From positions 1 to 64,000 of the forward strand of contig QHUT01000067.1 in the NCBI GenBank assembly GCA_003222055.1: 64,000 bases of DNA. Reading direction: 5' to 3'. The position numbers were made by a program, and so were the translations under genes. Below, piece by piece: positions 23,753-32,601 of this stretch. The notes beneath the pieces are model-generated. The model saw only the letters and a list, made by a program, of their open reading frames with translations, searched no databases and was not told where the DNA came from. This DNA comes from Gemmatimonadota bacterium. GTDB lineage: Bacteria; Gemmatimonadota; Gemmatimonadetes; Gemmatimonadales; GWC2-71-9. Within the stretch, counting starts at the first letter, position 1. The number at the start of each line of letters is the position of its first letter.

Positions 23753-24769
23753 ATGACCAGGCCGACGTTCTTGATCGTCTCGATCGACACCGAGGAGGAC
23801 AACTGGCAGCCCCGCCGCGAGCGCGTGACGGTCGAGAACATCCGGGAGCTGCCGCGCCTCGACGCGCTGTTTCAGGGGCTCGGCGTGCGAGCCACGTACT
23901 TCACGACCTATCAGGTCGCGATCCACACCTGGGCCGCGGCCATCCTGCGGGACCTGCATGCCGGGGGCGCGGAGCTCGGCGCCCACCTGCATCCCTGGAA
24001 CACGCCGCCGCTCGACGACGCCTTCGTCCCCCGCAACACCATGCTGAAGAACCTTCCGGCGGCGCTGCAGCTCGCGAAGCTCGAACGCCTCACCGCGACG
24101 CTGCGCGAGGCGTTCGGCGCTCGGCCCCTCGCGTTCCGCGCCGGTCGCTACGGGCTCGGTCCGGAGACCGTCACCGCCCTCATCCGATGCGGGTACAGGA
24201 TCGACAGTAGCGTCACCCCGTTCGTGAGTTGGGAAGCGTTCGACGACGGGCCGACGTTCGTCGGCGCACCGCTCGACGCCTACCACCTCGGGGGGGGAAA
24301 CGATGTCCGCATCCCCCAGCCGGACGGACCACTCCTGGAGCTCCCCATGTCCACGGGATACAGCCGCGCCCCGTTCAGCTTCTGGGGAGGTATCCACCGA
24401 GGGCTGTCGGTTCCCGCGCTGCGGCCACTGCACCTGTGGGGAATCGCGTCACGCCTCGGGGTGGTCAAGCGTATCTCGCTCAGCCCGGAAACCGATTCGG
24501 TCACCGACATGCTGACGCTGTCACGCCGCCTGATCGACACGGGCGTTCGACATCTGCATGCGTTCTTTCACAGCCCGAGCCTGAGACCCGGCTTGAGCCC
24601 TTTCGCCCCCGATCGAGCCGGAGTGGAACGGATGTATCGTGCGATCGCGATGTATGTCGAGGGCCTCGCCCGCGTGACCGCGCTGCGCTTCGTCACGATC
24701 TCGGAGGCGGCGCAGTCGCTCCAGGCCGCAGCGTCGCCCGAGGCGGTCGCGGCAAGAGCCCGGTCCTGA
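23753..24769 (+). CDS. Polysaccharide deacetylase family protein
   Basis: A 338-residue NodB-homology protein without a signal peptide. Metal-site motifs: SIDTEEDNW (Asp/Glu of motif 1, residues 10-18) and ELGAHLHPWNTPP (His-x-His motif). FRAGRYGLG and HAFFHSPSLRPG correspond to later motifs. The extended form with HLHPW is common in exopolysaccharide loci. It would N-deacetylate a hexosamine such as GlcNAc. It starts 13 bp after the acyltransferase gene and ends convergently with the GT2 gene. Confidence 0.85.
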   Translation: MTRPTFLIVSIDTEEDNWQPRRERVTVENIRELPRLDALFQGLGVRATYFTTYQVAIHTWAAAILRDLHAGGAELGAHLHPWNTPPLDDAFVPRNTMLKNLPAALQLAKLERLTATLREAFGARPLAFRAGRYGLGPETVTALIRCGYRIDSSVTPFVSWEAFDDGPTFVGAPLDAYHLGGGNDVRIPQPDGPLLELPMSTGYSRAPFSFWGGIHRGLSVPALRPLHLWGIASRLGVVKRISLSPETDSVTDMLTLSRRLIDTGVRHLHAFFHSPSLRPGLSPFAPDRAGVERMYRAIAMYVEGLARVTALRFVTISEAAQSLQAAASPEAVAARARS

Positions 24770-24789
24770 GGGTCCGGCCCCGACGGGGC

Positions 24790-25968
24790 CTACGCGGCCC
24801 GTTCCACCTCGCGACGCGTCGGCTCCCACAAGGGGGTGCGCTCACCCCGGGCGGCCCGGATCGACGCGTGCAGGGCAGCCACGTTGCCCACGACCAGATA
24901 GGCGGGCAGGGCGATGACCTTCGGCAAGCGCCGGTGCTCCGGCCACCACCAGGCGAGCGCGGCGCACAGACCCGCCGCGGCCGTAAGTCCCACGCACCAG
25001 CGTGCCCACCAGACGGTGGGGGCAAGACACACCAATGCGACGAGCGCCGGCAACGCGACGTGGGGGACGATCCAGCGGCAGATCTTGTGGCTCGCGAGGA
25101 TGCACGAGAATAGTCCGTGGCGGAACGGATTCAGGAGCGACCGCTTGAAGGCGAGCGTGTGCCAGCCCCGGACGATCGTGCGGACCTTGCGGCGGTATTC
25201 CCCCCGCAACGAGGGCACGCGCGGCACGGAGCAGATGGCGGTCTCGACGGAGACCGCCCGCAAGCCCTGCTCGCGCGCGAGCAGCGCCGCCGCGAAGTCC
25301 CGACTGATCTCCTCCGGCAGGACACGCAGATGGAGCGGCGCCCGCACGGCGTGGAAACACCCGGCCGCCCCCGGGATCCCCGCCACGCGCGTCTCGAGGC
25401 GGCGGACCCACATGTCGTAGCCCACGTACCAGGATTCGGCCTGGTTGGCGTGTCCGTCCATGAGCGCCACGCTCACGTAGTGGCCGGAGGCCACCCCCAC
25501 AGCAGGGTCGGCGAAGCTCGCGATCAGGGGCTTGAGCGCCCCCGGCGTCGGCCGCGCCGAGGCATCGGTGGTGACGATGATGTCACCGCGCAGCAGCGAT
25601 AACGCCGCGTTCTCCGCAGCCGTCTTCCCTCCGCGGCTCGGCAGCCGCAGCAGCTCCACGCCGTGGCCGGCGTACTCGCGCACGATCGCGTCGGTCCGAT
25701 CGGTCGACGCGTCGGACACCACGAGGATTTGTCGGCGATCCGCCGGGTAGTCGAGGCGAAGCAGGTTCTCGAGGGTCTCGCGAATCACGGCTTCCTCGTT
25801 GTAGACCGGGAGCACGATGCTGATCGCCGGCCAATCGCCCGCGGACGCGACGGGCGGCCGGCCGCGTCGAAACAGCCCGACCAGCCCCAGCAGCATGGGG
25901 TACCCCAGATAGGTATACATGCCGAAGGCGACGGCGACGCCGAGCGACCAGACGCAGGCTGAGATCAT
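24790..25968 (-). CDS. Membrane glycosyltransferase family 2
   Basis: A 392-residue processive-type GT2. An N-terminal membrane helix (about 5-32) precedes the GT-A domain: SIVLPVYNEEAVIRETLENLL, ILVVSDASTDRTDAIV, GKTAAENAAL and TTDASARPTPGAL. The acceptor region has an EISRDFAAALLAR motif and RRKVRTIVRGW, in the positions of D(D/E)D and Q/RxxRW motifs of hyaluronan or cellulose synthase-like enzymes. Three C-terminal membrane helices follow. The start overlaps the stop of the GT4 gene by 4 bp. The donor sugar cannot be told. Confidence 0.9.
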   Translation of the reverse strand: MISACVWSLGVAVAFGMYTYLGYPMLLGLVGLFRRGRPPVASAGDWPAISIVLPVYNEEAVIRETLENLLRLDYPADRRQILVVSDASTDRTDAIVREYAGHGVELLRLPSRGGKTAAENAALSLLRGDIIVTTDASARPTPGALKPLIASFADPAVGVASGHYVSVALMDGHANQAESWYVGYDMWVRRLETRVAGIPGAAGCFHAVRAPLHLRVLPEEISRDFAAALLAREQGLRAVSVETAICSVPRVPSLRGEYRRKVRTIVRGWHTLAFKRSLLNPFRHGLFSCILASHKICRWIVPHVALPALVALVCLAPTVWWARWCVGLTAAAGLCAALAWWWPEHRRLPKVIALPAYLVVGNVAALHASIRAARGERTPLWEPTRREVERAA

Positions 25969-27080
25969 CCGAGACTCCGATAGATGGCTTCGTATCGCTC
26001 GAGCCAGGGCGCGGGGGCAAACTCGCTCGCCAACCGCGCACGGGCCCGACGGGCGCGTTCCCCCGCGGCTGCCGGGTTCGTGAAGACGGATCGAATGGCC
26101 TGCGCCAGCGCGGCCGGATCCTCGGCCGCCACCAGCAGCGCTTCTTGCGGGGTGACGACGTCCGGCACACCGCCGACCGCGGTGGCGACGATGGGCGTCT
26201 CCGCCGCCATCGCCTCGAACAACACGATCGGTGTGCCCTCGGTACGGGAGCTGAGCGCGAACACGTCGAACGCGGCGAACAGCCGCCCCGCCTCGGCGAC
26301 GGTGCCCAGCCAGCGCACCCGGTTCCCCACGCCCAGACGGGCGGCTTCATCCTGGAGCTGTGACCGCTGGCGCCCGTCGCCCACCACCGAGACGACCAGT
26401 GGCACGTCCTCGAGCAGCCTCAACGCCGCCAGCAGCACGCTCAGGCCTTTCTCCCGCGTCAGCCGGCCAACCCAGCCGACGTGGAATCGTCCCTCGGGAA
26501 CCTCGAGCTGCTCGCGCGCCTGGTTCCGGCCCAACGGAGGGGGGTCGTGCGCCGGCCAGGCGTTGGGGACGACGTGCAGCCTCGCGGGGGGCACGCCCGT
26601 CCGCTCCAGATCGCGCGCCAGCGGGCGGGACACGGCGACCACGGCGTCGAAACGGCGGAAGGCACGCCGCTGCAAGCGTTCGTAGATCCAGTTCTTGAAA
26701 TCGCCGCCCGTGAATCCGTGGACCGTCGTCACCGTGGGGACGCCCGCGCGACGGGCGGCGCCGGCGTCAACGACGTCGACATGATAGCCGTGGGTGTGCA
26801 CGACATCCGGCCGGAGCCGGCGGCACAGTTCGACGATCGCGGCCCGCTCCCGGCCGTAGGCGCGCGGGGAGATTCGCAGGGTCATCGTCTCGACGCCCGC
26901 CCGATCGAGGGGCGCCAGGAACAGCTGGCGGTCGGTTCCGTTTCCCAATACGGCGGCCACGGCGACCCGATGCCCCGCCCGGTGCTGTCCGGTCGCCAAG
27001 GTGTGTACGACCCGCTCCGCGCCGCCCACGTCCCCGGGAGCGATGACGTGCAGCACGGCCAACCTCTCTCGCGATGTCAC
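25965..27080 (-). CDS. Glycosyltransferase family 4
   Basis: A 371-residue GT-B glycosyltransferase. N-terminal domain: GDVGGAERVVHTLA and DVVHTHGYHVDVV. C-terminal nucleotide-sugar domain: VGWVGRLTREKGLSVLL and FALSSRTEGTPIVLFEAMAAETPIVATAVGGVPDVV, the E-x7-E motif of retaining GT4 enzymes. The GTG at 27080 (VTSRERLAVLHVIAPG) gives the usual start just before the first strand; the frame is open to 27155. It is coupled to the GT2 gene (4-bp overlap) and divergent from the asnB-like gene. Confidence 0.92.
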   Translation of the reverse strand: MTSRERLAVLHVIAPGDVGGAERVVHTLATGQHRAGHRVAVAAVLGNGTDRQLFLAPLDRAGVETMTLRISPRAYGRERAAIVELCRRLRPDVVHTHGYHVDVVDAGAARRAGVPTVTTVHGFTGGDFKNWIYERLQRRAFRRFDAVVAVSRPLARDLERTGVPPARLHVVPNAWPAHDPPPLGRNQAREQLEVPEGRFHVGWVGRLTREKGLSVLLAALRLLEDVPLVVSVVGDGRQRSQLQDEAARLGVGNRVRWLGTVAEAGRLFAAFDVFALSSRTEGTPIVLFEAMAAETPIVATAVGGVPDVVTPQEALLVAAEDPAALAQAIRSVFTNPAAAGERARRARARLASEFAPAPWLERYEAIYRSLG

Positions 27081-27093
27081 GCCCCCTGGTGGA

Positions 27094-27108
27094 ACAAGCT
27101 CCGTGCCT
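27094..27108 (-). promoter_or_regulatory. Weak sigma-54-like motif before the GT4 gene
   Basis: Minus strand: AGGCAC, five bases, TTGT (eight of ten), but the invariant -12 GC is GT. It would place the start 2-3 nt before the GTG at 27080, the same spacing as the better motif at 41859-41873. Confidence 0.3.
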
Positions 27109-27208
27109 GTGCCACCCGGCATGCGGACCTGGCCAATACTGCTGCGCGCGCGCAACGCCTGGGTGGGCGTGGTCTACAGTCGTGTGGCGTGGACCGGGGG
27201 TGCCCGCG

Positions 27209-27223
27209 CGGCCTCCCTCTTGC
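27209..27223 (+). promoter_or_regulatory. Weak sigma-54-like motif before the asnB-like gene
   Basis: CGGCCT, five bases, TTGC: seven of ten, with GG and GC in phase. The -12 C lies 18 bp before the ATG at 27241, the same spacing seen at 37479 and 40709. Confidence 0.35.
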
Positions 27224-27240
27224 TCCAGACGCCGGCGCTC

Positions 27241-29148
27241 ATGTGCGGCATCGTCGGCATCGTCCACTCAGACCCGGCCCATCCGGTCTCCCCTGCCGCG
27301 ATGAGGCAGATGTGCGAGGCGATCCGGCACCGGGGCCCCGACGACGAGGGCGTCCACCTGGACGGTCCCGTCGGCCTGGGCATGCGTCGCCTCAGCATCA
27401 TCGACCTCGCAGGCGGGCACCAGCCGATCTTCAACGAGGATCGGTCGGCCGTGATCGTGTTCAACGGCGAGATCTACAACTACCAAGAGCTGCGCCGGGG
27501 ACTGGTCGCCCGCGGGCATACGTTCGTGACCCAGGGGGACACGGAAACGATCCTGCACCTGTACGAGGAGGAAGGCCCCGAGTGCGTGTCACGACTGCGG
27601 GGCATGTTTGCGTTTGCCATCTGGGACGCGAAGGCGCGGACACTGCTGCTCGCCCGCGACCGCTTCGGGATCAAGCCGCTGTACGTCGCGACCGCGCCGT
27701 GGGGCGTCGCGTTCGCTTCGGAGCTGAAGGCGCTCCACGCGGCGGGCCTTGCCGACCGGACGCTCGACTGGGATGCGCTCGACATGTATTTCCAGCTCGG
27801 GTACATCCCCGCCCCCGCCACGCCGTTCGCGGGCGTCACGAAGCTCGAGCCCGGCCACACCGCGTTGTGGCACGCCCGGCGCGGCGTGTCGACCAGGCAA
27901 TACTGGGACCTCCCCCGGGAGCGGGTGAGTGCGCCGCGCGACGCGGACGCGCGCGTGAGGGAGTGGCTCGACGAGTCGGTGCGCGCGCACCTCGTGAGCG
28001 ACGTGCCGGTGGCGGCGTTCCTGAGCGGCGGGCTCGATTCGTCGGCGGTGGTCGCCAGCTGGGCGCTGGCGAGCGACGCACCGCACGCCTTCACCGCGCG
28101 GTACTACGGCTCGGGGGCCGCGAGCGCGAACGAAACCGACCTCGCGCGCCGACTGGCGGCCCGCTACGGCGTCAAGCTGACGGAAGTGGACATCCACCCC
28201 GACGTGCGCGACTTGCTCGAGCCGATCACGCACGCCCTCGACGAGCCCCATGCCGACCAGTCCGCCGTGCCGACCTGGCTGCTGTCGCAGGCGGTGGGGG
28301 CCTCGTACAAGGTCGCGCTCACCGGGATCGGCGGTGACGAGCTGTTCGCGGGCTACCGCCGGCACATCGGTCTGCTCGCCGGCGAACGATACGCGCGGCT
28401 GCCGCATGCCGTGCAGCGCGGGCTGAGCGGGCTCGCGAACCTGCTGCGCGAGCCCTCCGGCGCGTCGCTCGCCGTCGACCGAGTCAAGCGCTTCCTGCGG
28501 CCCGGGAACGGCTCGGCGCCCGACCGGTTCCTGGGGTACGTGACGCGCTGCACCGATGGAGACCGGCGCGCCTTGTACGTCGACGGGCTGCACGAGGGGA
28601 TGCGTGACGGCGGGGCGAGCGCCCGCTTCCGCGAGCTCCATCAGCGGCACGGCGCTCCCGCGGGGCTCGAGGCGGGTTTGTATCTCGACTACAAGACGTT
28701 CCTCGCCGACGATGTGCTGGCGCTGAGCGACCGCTTGGCGATGGCGCACTCGCTGGAGATTCGTGTCCCGTTCGTGGACCACGTGTTGGTGGAGCGCGTG
28801 TTTCCGCTGCCGGACCGGATCAAGATCGGCTGGTGGCAGAACAAGCGGCTGCTCAAGCGCGCGCTGCGGGGCCGGCTGCCGCCGCAGCACCTGCGCGCGC
28901 CGAAACGGGGGTTCGTGGGCCCGACTGCCGAATGGCTGCGACACGAGCTGCGGGGCGTGATCGAGGACGAGCTCGCGCCCGACCGGCTGCAGCGCCTCGG
29001 GTACTTCGACCCAACGGTCGTGCGAGGGCTCCTCGACGATCACTTCGCGCGTCGGCACAACCGGGAAGGTATCTTGTGGGGCCTGTTGTGCTTCTCGGTC
29101 TGGCACCGCCTGTACGTCGAAGCCACCGCGGCGGTGCCGGTCCCGTGA
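27241..29148 (+). CDS. asnB: Asparagine synthetase-like amidotransferase of the polysaccharide locus
   Basis: A 635-residue glutamine-hydrolysing asparagine synthase family enzyme. Cys2 (MCGIVGIV) is the glutaminase nucleophile; RHRGPDDEG and FNGEIYNYQELR follow. The synthetase half has the PP-loop FLSGGLDSSAVVA (about 260-272), GIGGDELFAGYRRH and LAMAHSLEIRVPFVDH. Copies in exopolysaccharide or exosortase-associated loci are thought to amidate uronic acids or other sugar carboxylates rather than make free asparagine. The ATG at 27241 is fixed by Cys2. The stop overlaps the next gene (GTGA). Confidence 0.93.
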   Translation: MCGIVGIVHSDPAHPVSPAAMRQMCEAIRHRGPDDEGVHLDGPVGLGMRRLSIIDLAGGHQPIFNEDRSAVIVFNGEIYNYQELRRGLVARGHTFVTQGDTETILHLYEEEGPECVSRLRGMFAFAIWDAKARTLLLARDRFGIKPLYVATAPWGVAFASELKALHAAGLADRTLDWDALDMYFQLGYIPAPATPFAGVTKLEPGHTALWHARRGVSTRQYWDLPRERVSAPRDADARVREWLDESVRAHLVSDVPVAAFLSGGLDSSAVVASWALASDAPHAFTARYYGSGAASANETDLARRLAARYGVKLTEVDIHPDVRDLLEPITHALDEPHADQSAVPTWLLSQAVGASYKVALTGIGGDELFAGYRRHIGLLAGERYARLPHAVQRGLSGLANLLREPSGASLAVDRVKRFLRPGNGSAPDRFLGYVTRCTDGDRRALYVDGLHEGMRDGGASARFRELHQRHGAPAGLEAGLYLDYKTFLADDVLALSDRLAMAHSLEIRVPFVDHVLVERVFPLPDRIKIGWWQNKRLLKRALRGRLPPQHLRAPKRGFVGPTAEWLRHELRGVIEDELAPDRLQRLGYFDPTVVRGLLDDHFARRHNREGILWGLLCFSVWHRLYVEATAAVPVP

Positions 29149-30599
29149 CGCTCGCGAGCGCGCAGCGCGCCGGTCCGCGACACCAGAGCGGTGGGCGACA
29201 CGACGGGCGCCGGCTACTCCTGATCAGCTACCACTTCCCCCCCAGCCGCGAAGTCGGCGCGGTGCGGTGGCAGCAGCTGGCGAAGCACGCGGTCGAGCGA
29301 GGATGGGGGCTGGATGTCGTCACGCTCGATCCCGCCAGTCTGGTCACGCCCGATTGGGCGGCCGTGGCCGACCTCCCGGCCGGGGTGCGGGTGTACGGCG
29401 TCCCGCAGCACCCGCTCCCGATCGACCAGCTGGTGCAACGCCTCATCGCGCTGCGGCGCCGGCTGGGGACGCGCGGCCCGACCGACGCGGTGGCGGTCGC
29501 CCGGGCCCCGGCGGCGCGGCGATCCGACTCGATCAGCCTGGCTGACCTGCGCTCGCCGCTCCACAGCGCGCGAGATGCACTGCGGGCCTTTCACGTCTGG
29601 CGCGACTACGTCCAGGGCATGAGGTGGTCGCGCCAGGCGGGCCGCATCGCGGGGCAGCTGCTCCACGACGGAGGGTACGGGGGCGTCGTCACCTGCGGCC
29701 CGCCGCACTGGGTCCACGACACCGGACGGACGCTCGGTCGGAGCACGGGCCTGCCGTTCGTCATCGACATGCGCGATCCGTGGACTCTCACTCCCTTGTT
29801 GCAGGAAGGGGTCGCGAGTCCACTGTGGCTGCACCTGGCGCGGCGGCACGAGCGCCGCGTCGTCGCGACCGCCGCCCTCATCATCGCCAATACGGAGCAG
29901 TCGCGGGCCGCGCTGCAGGCCGCATATCCGGACGCGCGCGATCGTATTATCGCCATCATGAACGGTTACGACGAGGACCCCGTCCCGACGGCGGAGCGCA
30001 CCGCGTGTTTCGTCATCGCCTATGCCGGGTCCATCTACCTCGATCGTGATCCGCGACCGCTGCTGCAGGCGGCGGCGCGCGTGATCCACGAAGGCGGCCT
30101 GAGACCCGATCAGCTGCGGCTCGAGTTCATGGGTCCCGAGACCGGGCGCGGATCGACGCTCGGGCAGGTGGCGGACCAGGAGGGCATCGGAGACTTCGTT
30201 CGCGTGCACGCGGCGTGTGCCCGACCGGAAGCGAGGCGATTCCTCGCCCAAGCCGCCATGCTCGTGAGCTTCAGCGCGGTCGCTGCGACCAGGGTGCCCG
30301 ATCCTTTCATTCCCGCGAAGATCTTCGAGTACACTCGGTTCGATGCCTGGTTGCTGGCGCTAGCCAACCCCGGCAGCGCCACCGCCGCCCTGCTTCGCGA
30401 TACGGGCGCGGACGTAGTCTCGCCGTACGACGTGGACGCGATCGCGGCCGTCATCCGGGCACGCTATGCCGCCTTCGCGAGCGGCGGGCGACCGGAACGA
30501 CCCCGGCTCCCGGAGCGATACAGCCGGCGGGCGCAGGCGCAACTGCTGTTCGACGAGCTCGAGCGGCGTTTAACGGCCCGTTACAGTTCTTCGCTGTAG
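29145..30599 (+). CDS. GT4-like glycosyltransferase
   Basis: A 484-residue GT-B protein. It opens RRLLLISYHFPPSREVGAVRW, typical of a group of polysaccharide glycosyltransferases. VTCGPPHWVHDTGRTLGRSTGLPFVIDMRDPW and ANTEQSRAAL mark the N-domain. The C-domain has YAGSIYLDRDPRPLLQA, LAQAAMLVSFS and IPAKIFEYTRFDAWLLALANPGS, an atypical form of the E-x7-E region. GTG at 29145 overlaps the asnB-like stop by 4 bp, giving translational coupling. It ends by overlapping the convergent GT4 gene by 19 bp. Confidence 0.88.
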   Translation: MTLASAQRAGPRHQSGGRHDGRRLLLISYHFPPSREVGAVRWQQLAKHAVERGWGLDVVTLDPASLVTPDWAAVADLPAGVRVYGVPQHPLPIDQLVQRLIALRRRLGTRGPTDAVAVARAPAARRSDSISLADLRSPLHSARDALRAFHVWRDYVQGMRWSRQAGRIAGQLLHDGGYGGVVTCGPPHWVHDTGRTLGRSTGLPFVIDMRDPWTLTPLLQEGVASPLWLHLARRHERRVVATAALIIANTEQSRAALQAAYPDARDRIIAIMNGYDEDPVPTAERTACFVIAYAGSIYLDRDPRPLLQAAARVIHEGGLRPDQLRLEFMGPETGRGSTLGQVADQEGIGDFVRVHAACARPEARRFLAQAAMLVSFSAVAATRVPDPFIPAKIFEYTRFDAWLLALANPGSATAALLRDTGADVVSPYDVDAIAAVIRARYAAFASGGRPERPRLPERYSRRAQAQLLFDELERRLTARYSSSL

Positions 30600-31699
30600 A
30601 TCCGCGCGTACTCGCGGACCATCGCCTCGACCCCGAAGGCCTGCTCGACGCGCCGCCGCGCCATCGTCGCGTCACCGGCACGCCGCCGATCGTCAGTCAG
30701 GGCGTCGCGCCAGGCGTCCGCCAGGGCCGCTGGGTCTCCCGGCGGCACCAGGCGGTGCTGCAAATGCTCGCCCAACGCCGCAGGTGAGCCGCCGACCGCG
30801 GTCACCACGGGGCAGACCCCGCAGCTCATCGCCTCCAGCAGTCCCAACGACGTTCCCTCGCTCCATGACGACAGGCTGAACACGTCGAACACGGGATAGA
30901 CCTGCTCGACGTCCTCGCGCCACCCCACCAGCCGAGTGGCGTCGCACAACCCCTCCCGCTCGATGAGGGCGGCCAGGCGAGCTCGCTCTGGGCCGTCGCC
31001 CACCAGCAGTAGCGTGGGCGCCGCTCCCTCCTCGACTCGCCAGCGGGCACGCAGCAGCGCGAACGCCTGCAACATCACGTCGTAGCCCTTGATCGGATCG
31101 AGCCGGCCGATGCTGCCGATGACGGGCGCCCCGACCGGGAGCCCCAGCTCGCCGCGCAGCGATCCGTTGACGGCGCGCGGCTGGAACCGGCGCGTGTCGA
31201 TCCCATTGACGACGACCCGAATGCGGGACGGGCGGGGGACGAGGGTCTCGGCCATCTGGCGTCGCAGCGCGTCCGAGACCGCCACGATCACGTCCGTGCG
31301 CCGGGCGGCAAGCCCGTCGAGCAGCCGGTCTTTGAGCGAATCCGGGTACGGGCGGCCGTGGTCGGTATGGACGAGGCGCCGAACGCCCGCCCGCCGCGCC
31401 GCCAGGGACGCCTTGTACCAGACGCCGCTGTGCGTGTGTACCGCATCGGGCGCGAGCGCGCGGATCGTCCGGATCAAGCCGCGCGGCCAGAGCATGGAAA
31501 GGTGCGGCACGGATCGATGTTGGTGGAGCTGCGCGTGTGCCGCGAGGCCCTCCGCGAAGCGGCCGAAGTCGCTCAGCGTGAGGATGTGGCTCTCAAACCG
31601 TTCGGCGGGGAGCAGGCGGACGATGGCGCCCACCAGGCGTTCCAGGCCACCGTAATCCAGCTTGTGCACGACCTGGAGAACCCTGACGCGTCGCGTCAC
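30581..31699 (-). CDS. Glycosyltransferase family 4
   Basis: A 372-residue GT4. N-domain: VLQVVHKLDYGGLERLVGAIV and VHTHSGVWYKASLAAR. C-domain: IGSIGRLDPIKGYDVMLQAF, LVGDGPERARL and SLSSWSEGTSLGLLEAMSCGVCPVVTAVGG with the E-x7-E pair. The start is GTG at 31699, overlapping the stop of the upstream deacetylase (GTGA). It is the last gene of the wzy-deacetylase-GT4 operon. Confidence 0.92.
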   Translation of the reverse strand: MTRRVRVLQVVHKLDYGGLERLVGAIVRLLPAERFESHILTLSDFGRFAEGLAAHAQLHQHRSVPHLSMLWPRGLIRTIRALAPDAVHTHSGVWYKASLAARRAGVRRLVHTDHGRPYPDSLKDRLLDGLAARRTDVIVAVSDALRRQMAETLVPRPSRIRVVVNGIDTRRFQPRAVNGSLRGELGLPVGAPVIGSIGRLDPIKGYDVMLQAFALLRARWRVEEGAAPTLLLVGDGPERARLAALIEREGLCDATRLVGWREDVEQVYPVFDVFSLSSWSEGTSLGLLEAMSCGVCPVVTAVGGSPAALGEHLQHRLVPPGDPAALADAWRDALTDDRRRAGDATMARRRVEQAFGVEAMVREYARIYSEEL

Positions 31700-32601
31700 A
31701 GCCCGGATGCCCGAATGGCGAACCCGTTCTCCGACAGTCCGGAGGGAATATTGACGCGCGGCAGGGCCCACGGGTTCACGCCAGTGGGAGGGAACCACGC
31801 GCCGCCGAGCGCCAATGCGGCGGCGTAGCCCGCCGCCCGGGCGGCGGCCTCGACGGTCGGACCCGCGAGACCGTATGGATAACTGAGCCAGGGAATCACG
31901 CTCGCAAAGCGCTCGCGCAGCCAGCCGAGCGGACGACCCAGCTCTTCGCGGAGCTCCGGCTCTGACGCACGGTCGAGGTTCGGGTGACTCCAGGTGTGAG
32001 ACCCGAGCGTGACGCCGGCATGTCGGGTGGCGTCGCGCAGCTCGTCCTCCGTTGCGACCAGCGCCCATTCCGGCACGGCGCCCAGGCGCAGCCCCTGCGA
32101 CTCCGCCCAGCGGCGGACCTCCGGGTCCCTGCCTCGCAACGCAACCAGGGCGCGCTGCCGTAAGGCGGGATCCACCCCTCCCGCGCCCGGCGCCACGGCG
32201 TCCCACCAGAAGGGACCCTTTCCGACAAAGCCGGGGACGACGAACAGCGTCGCGGGCACGCCCCGCCTCGCGAGCTCTGGCACGCCGATGCAAACCGCCC
32301 CGCGATAGCCGTCGTCGAACGTAATCGCCACGCGCGGGCGCCGCCCGGGCGGGGCCGGCGCGAGCAGCTGCTCCAGCGGCACGACGGCATGCGTGGAGAG
32401 CAGGCGCTCGACCTGCCGTACGAACACGCTGCGCGGGAGATGGAGCGAACGGTCGCCGAACGGGGCGCAGTCGTCCGGCACGACGTTGTGGTAGGAGAGC
32501 ACGAGCGCGTGCCGCACATGAGCCGCCCGGCGCAGCGCCGTCACGCCGCTCCGCACGAGCCCCGCTTCGAGACACGCTTTGAGCGTGGAACGCACGCTCA
32601 C
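31696..32601 (-). CDS. Polysaccharide deacetylase (NodB homology)
   Basis: A 301-residue deacetylase. Motif 1 is ITFDDGYRGAV, motif 2 GSHTWSHPNL (His-x3-His metal site) and a later motif LSYPYGLAGPTVEAAARAAGYAAAL. An N-terminal region contains ALVLSYHNVVPDD, as in PgaB/IcaB-like and exosortase-locus deacetylases. There is no clear signal peptide. It starts with GTG at 32601, overlapping the wzy stop by 4 bp, and overlaps the following GT4 gene the same way. It probably deacetylates hexosamine residues. Confidence 0.9.
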   Translation of the reverse strand: MSVRSTLKACLEAGLVRSGVTALRRAAHVRHALVLSYHNVVPDDCAPFGDRSLHLPRSVFVRQVERLLSTHAVVPLEQLLAPAPPGRRPRVAITFDDGYRGAVCIGVPELARRGVPATLFVVPGFVGKGPFWWDAVAPGAGGVDPALRQRALVALRGRDPEVRRWAESQGLRLGAVPEWALVATEDELRDATRHAGVTLGSHTWSHPNLDRASEPELREELGRPLGWLRERFASVIPWLSYPYGLAGPTVEAAARAAGYAAALALGGAWFPPTGVNPWALPRVNIPSGLSENGFAIRASGL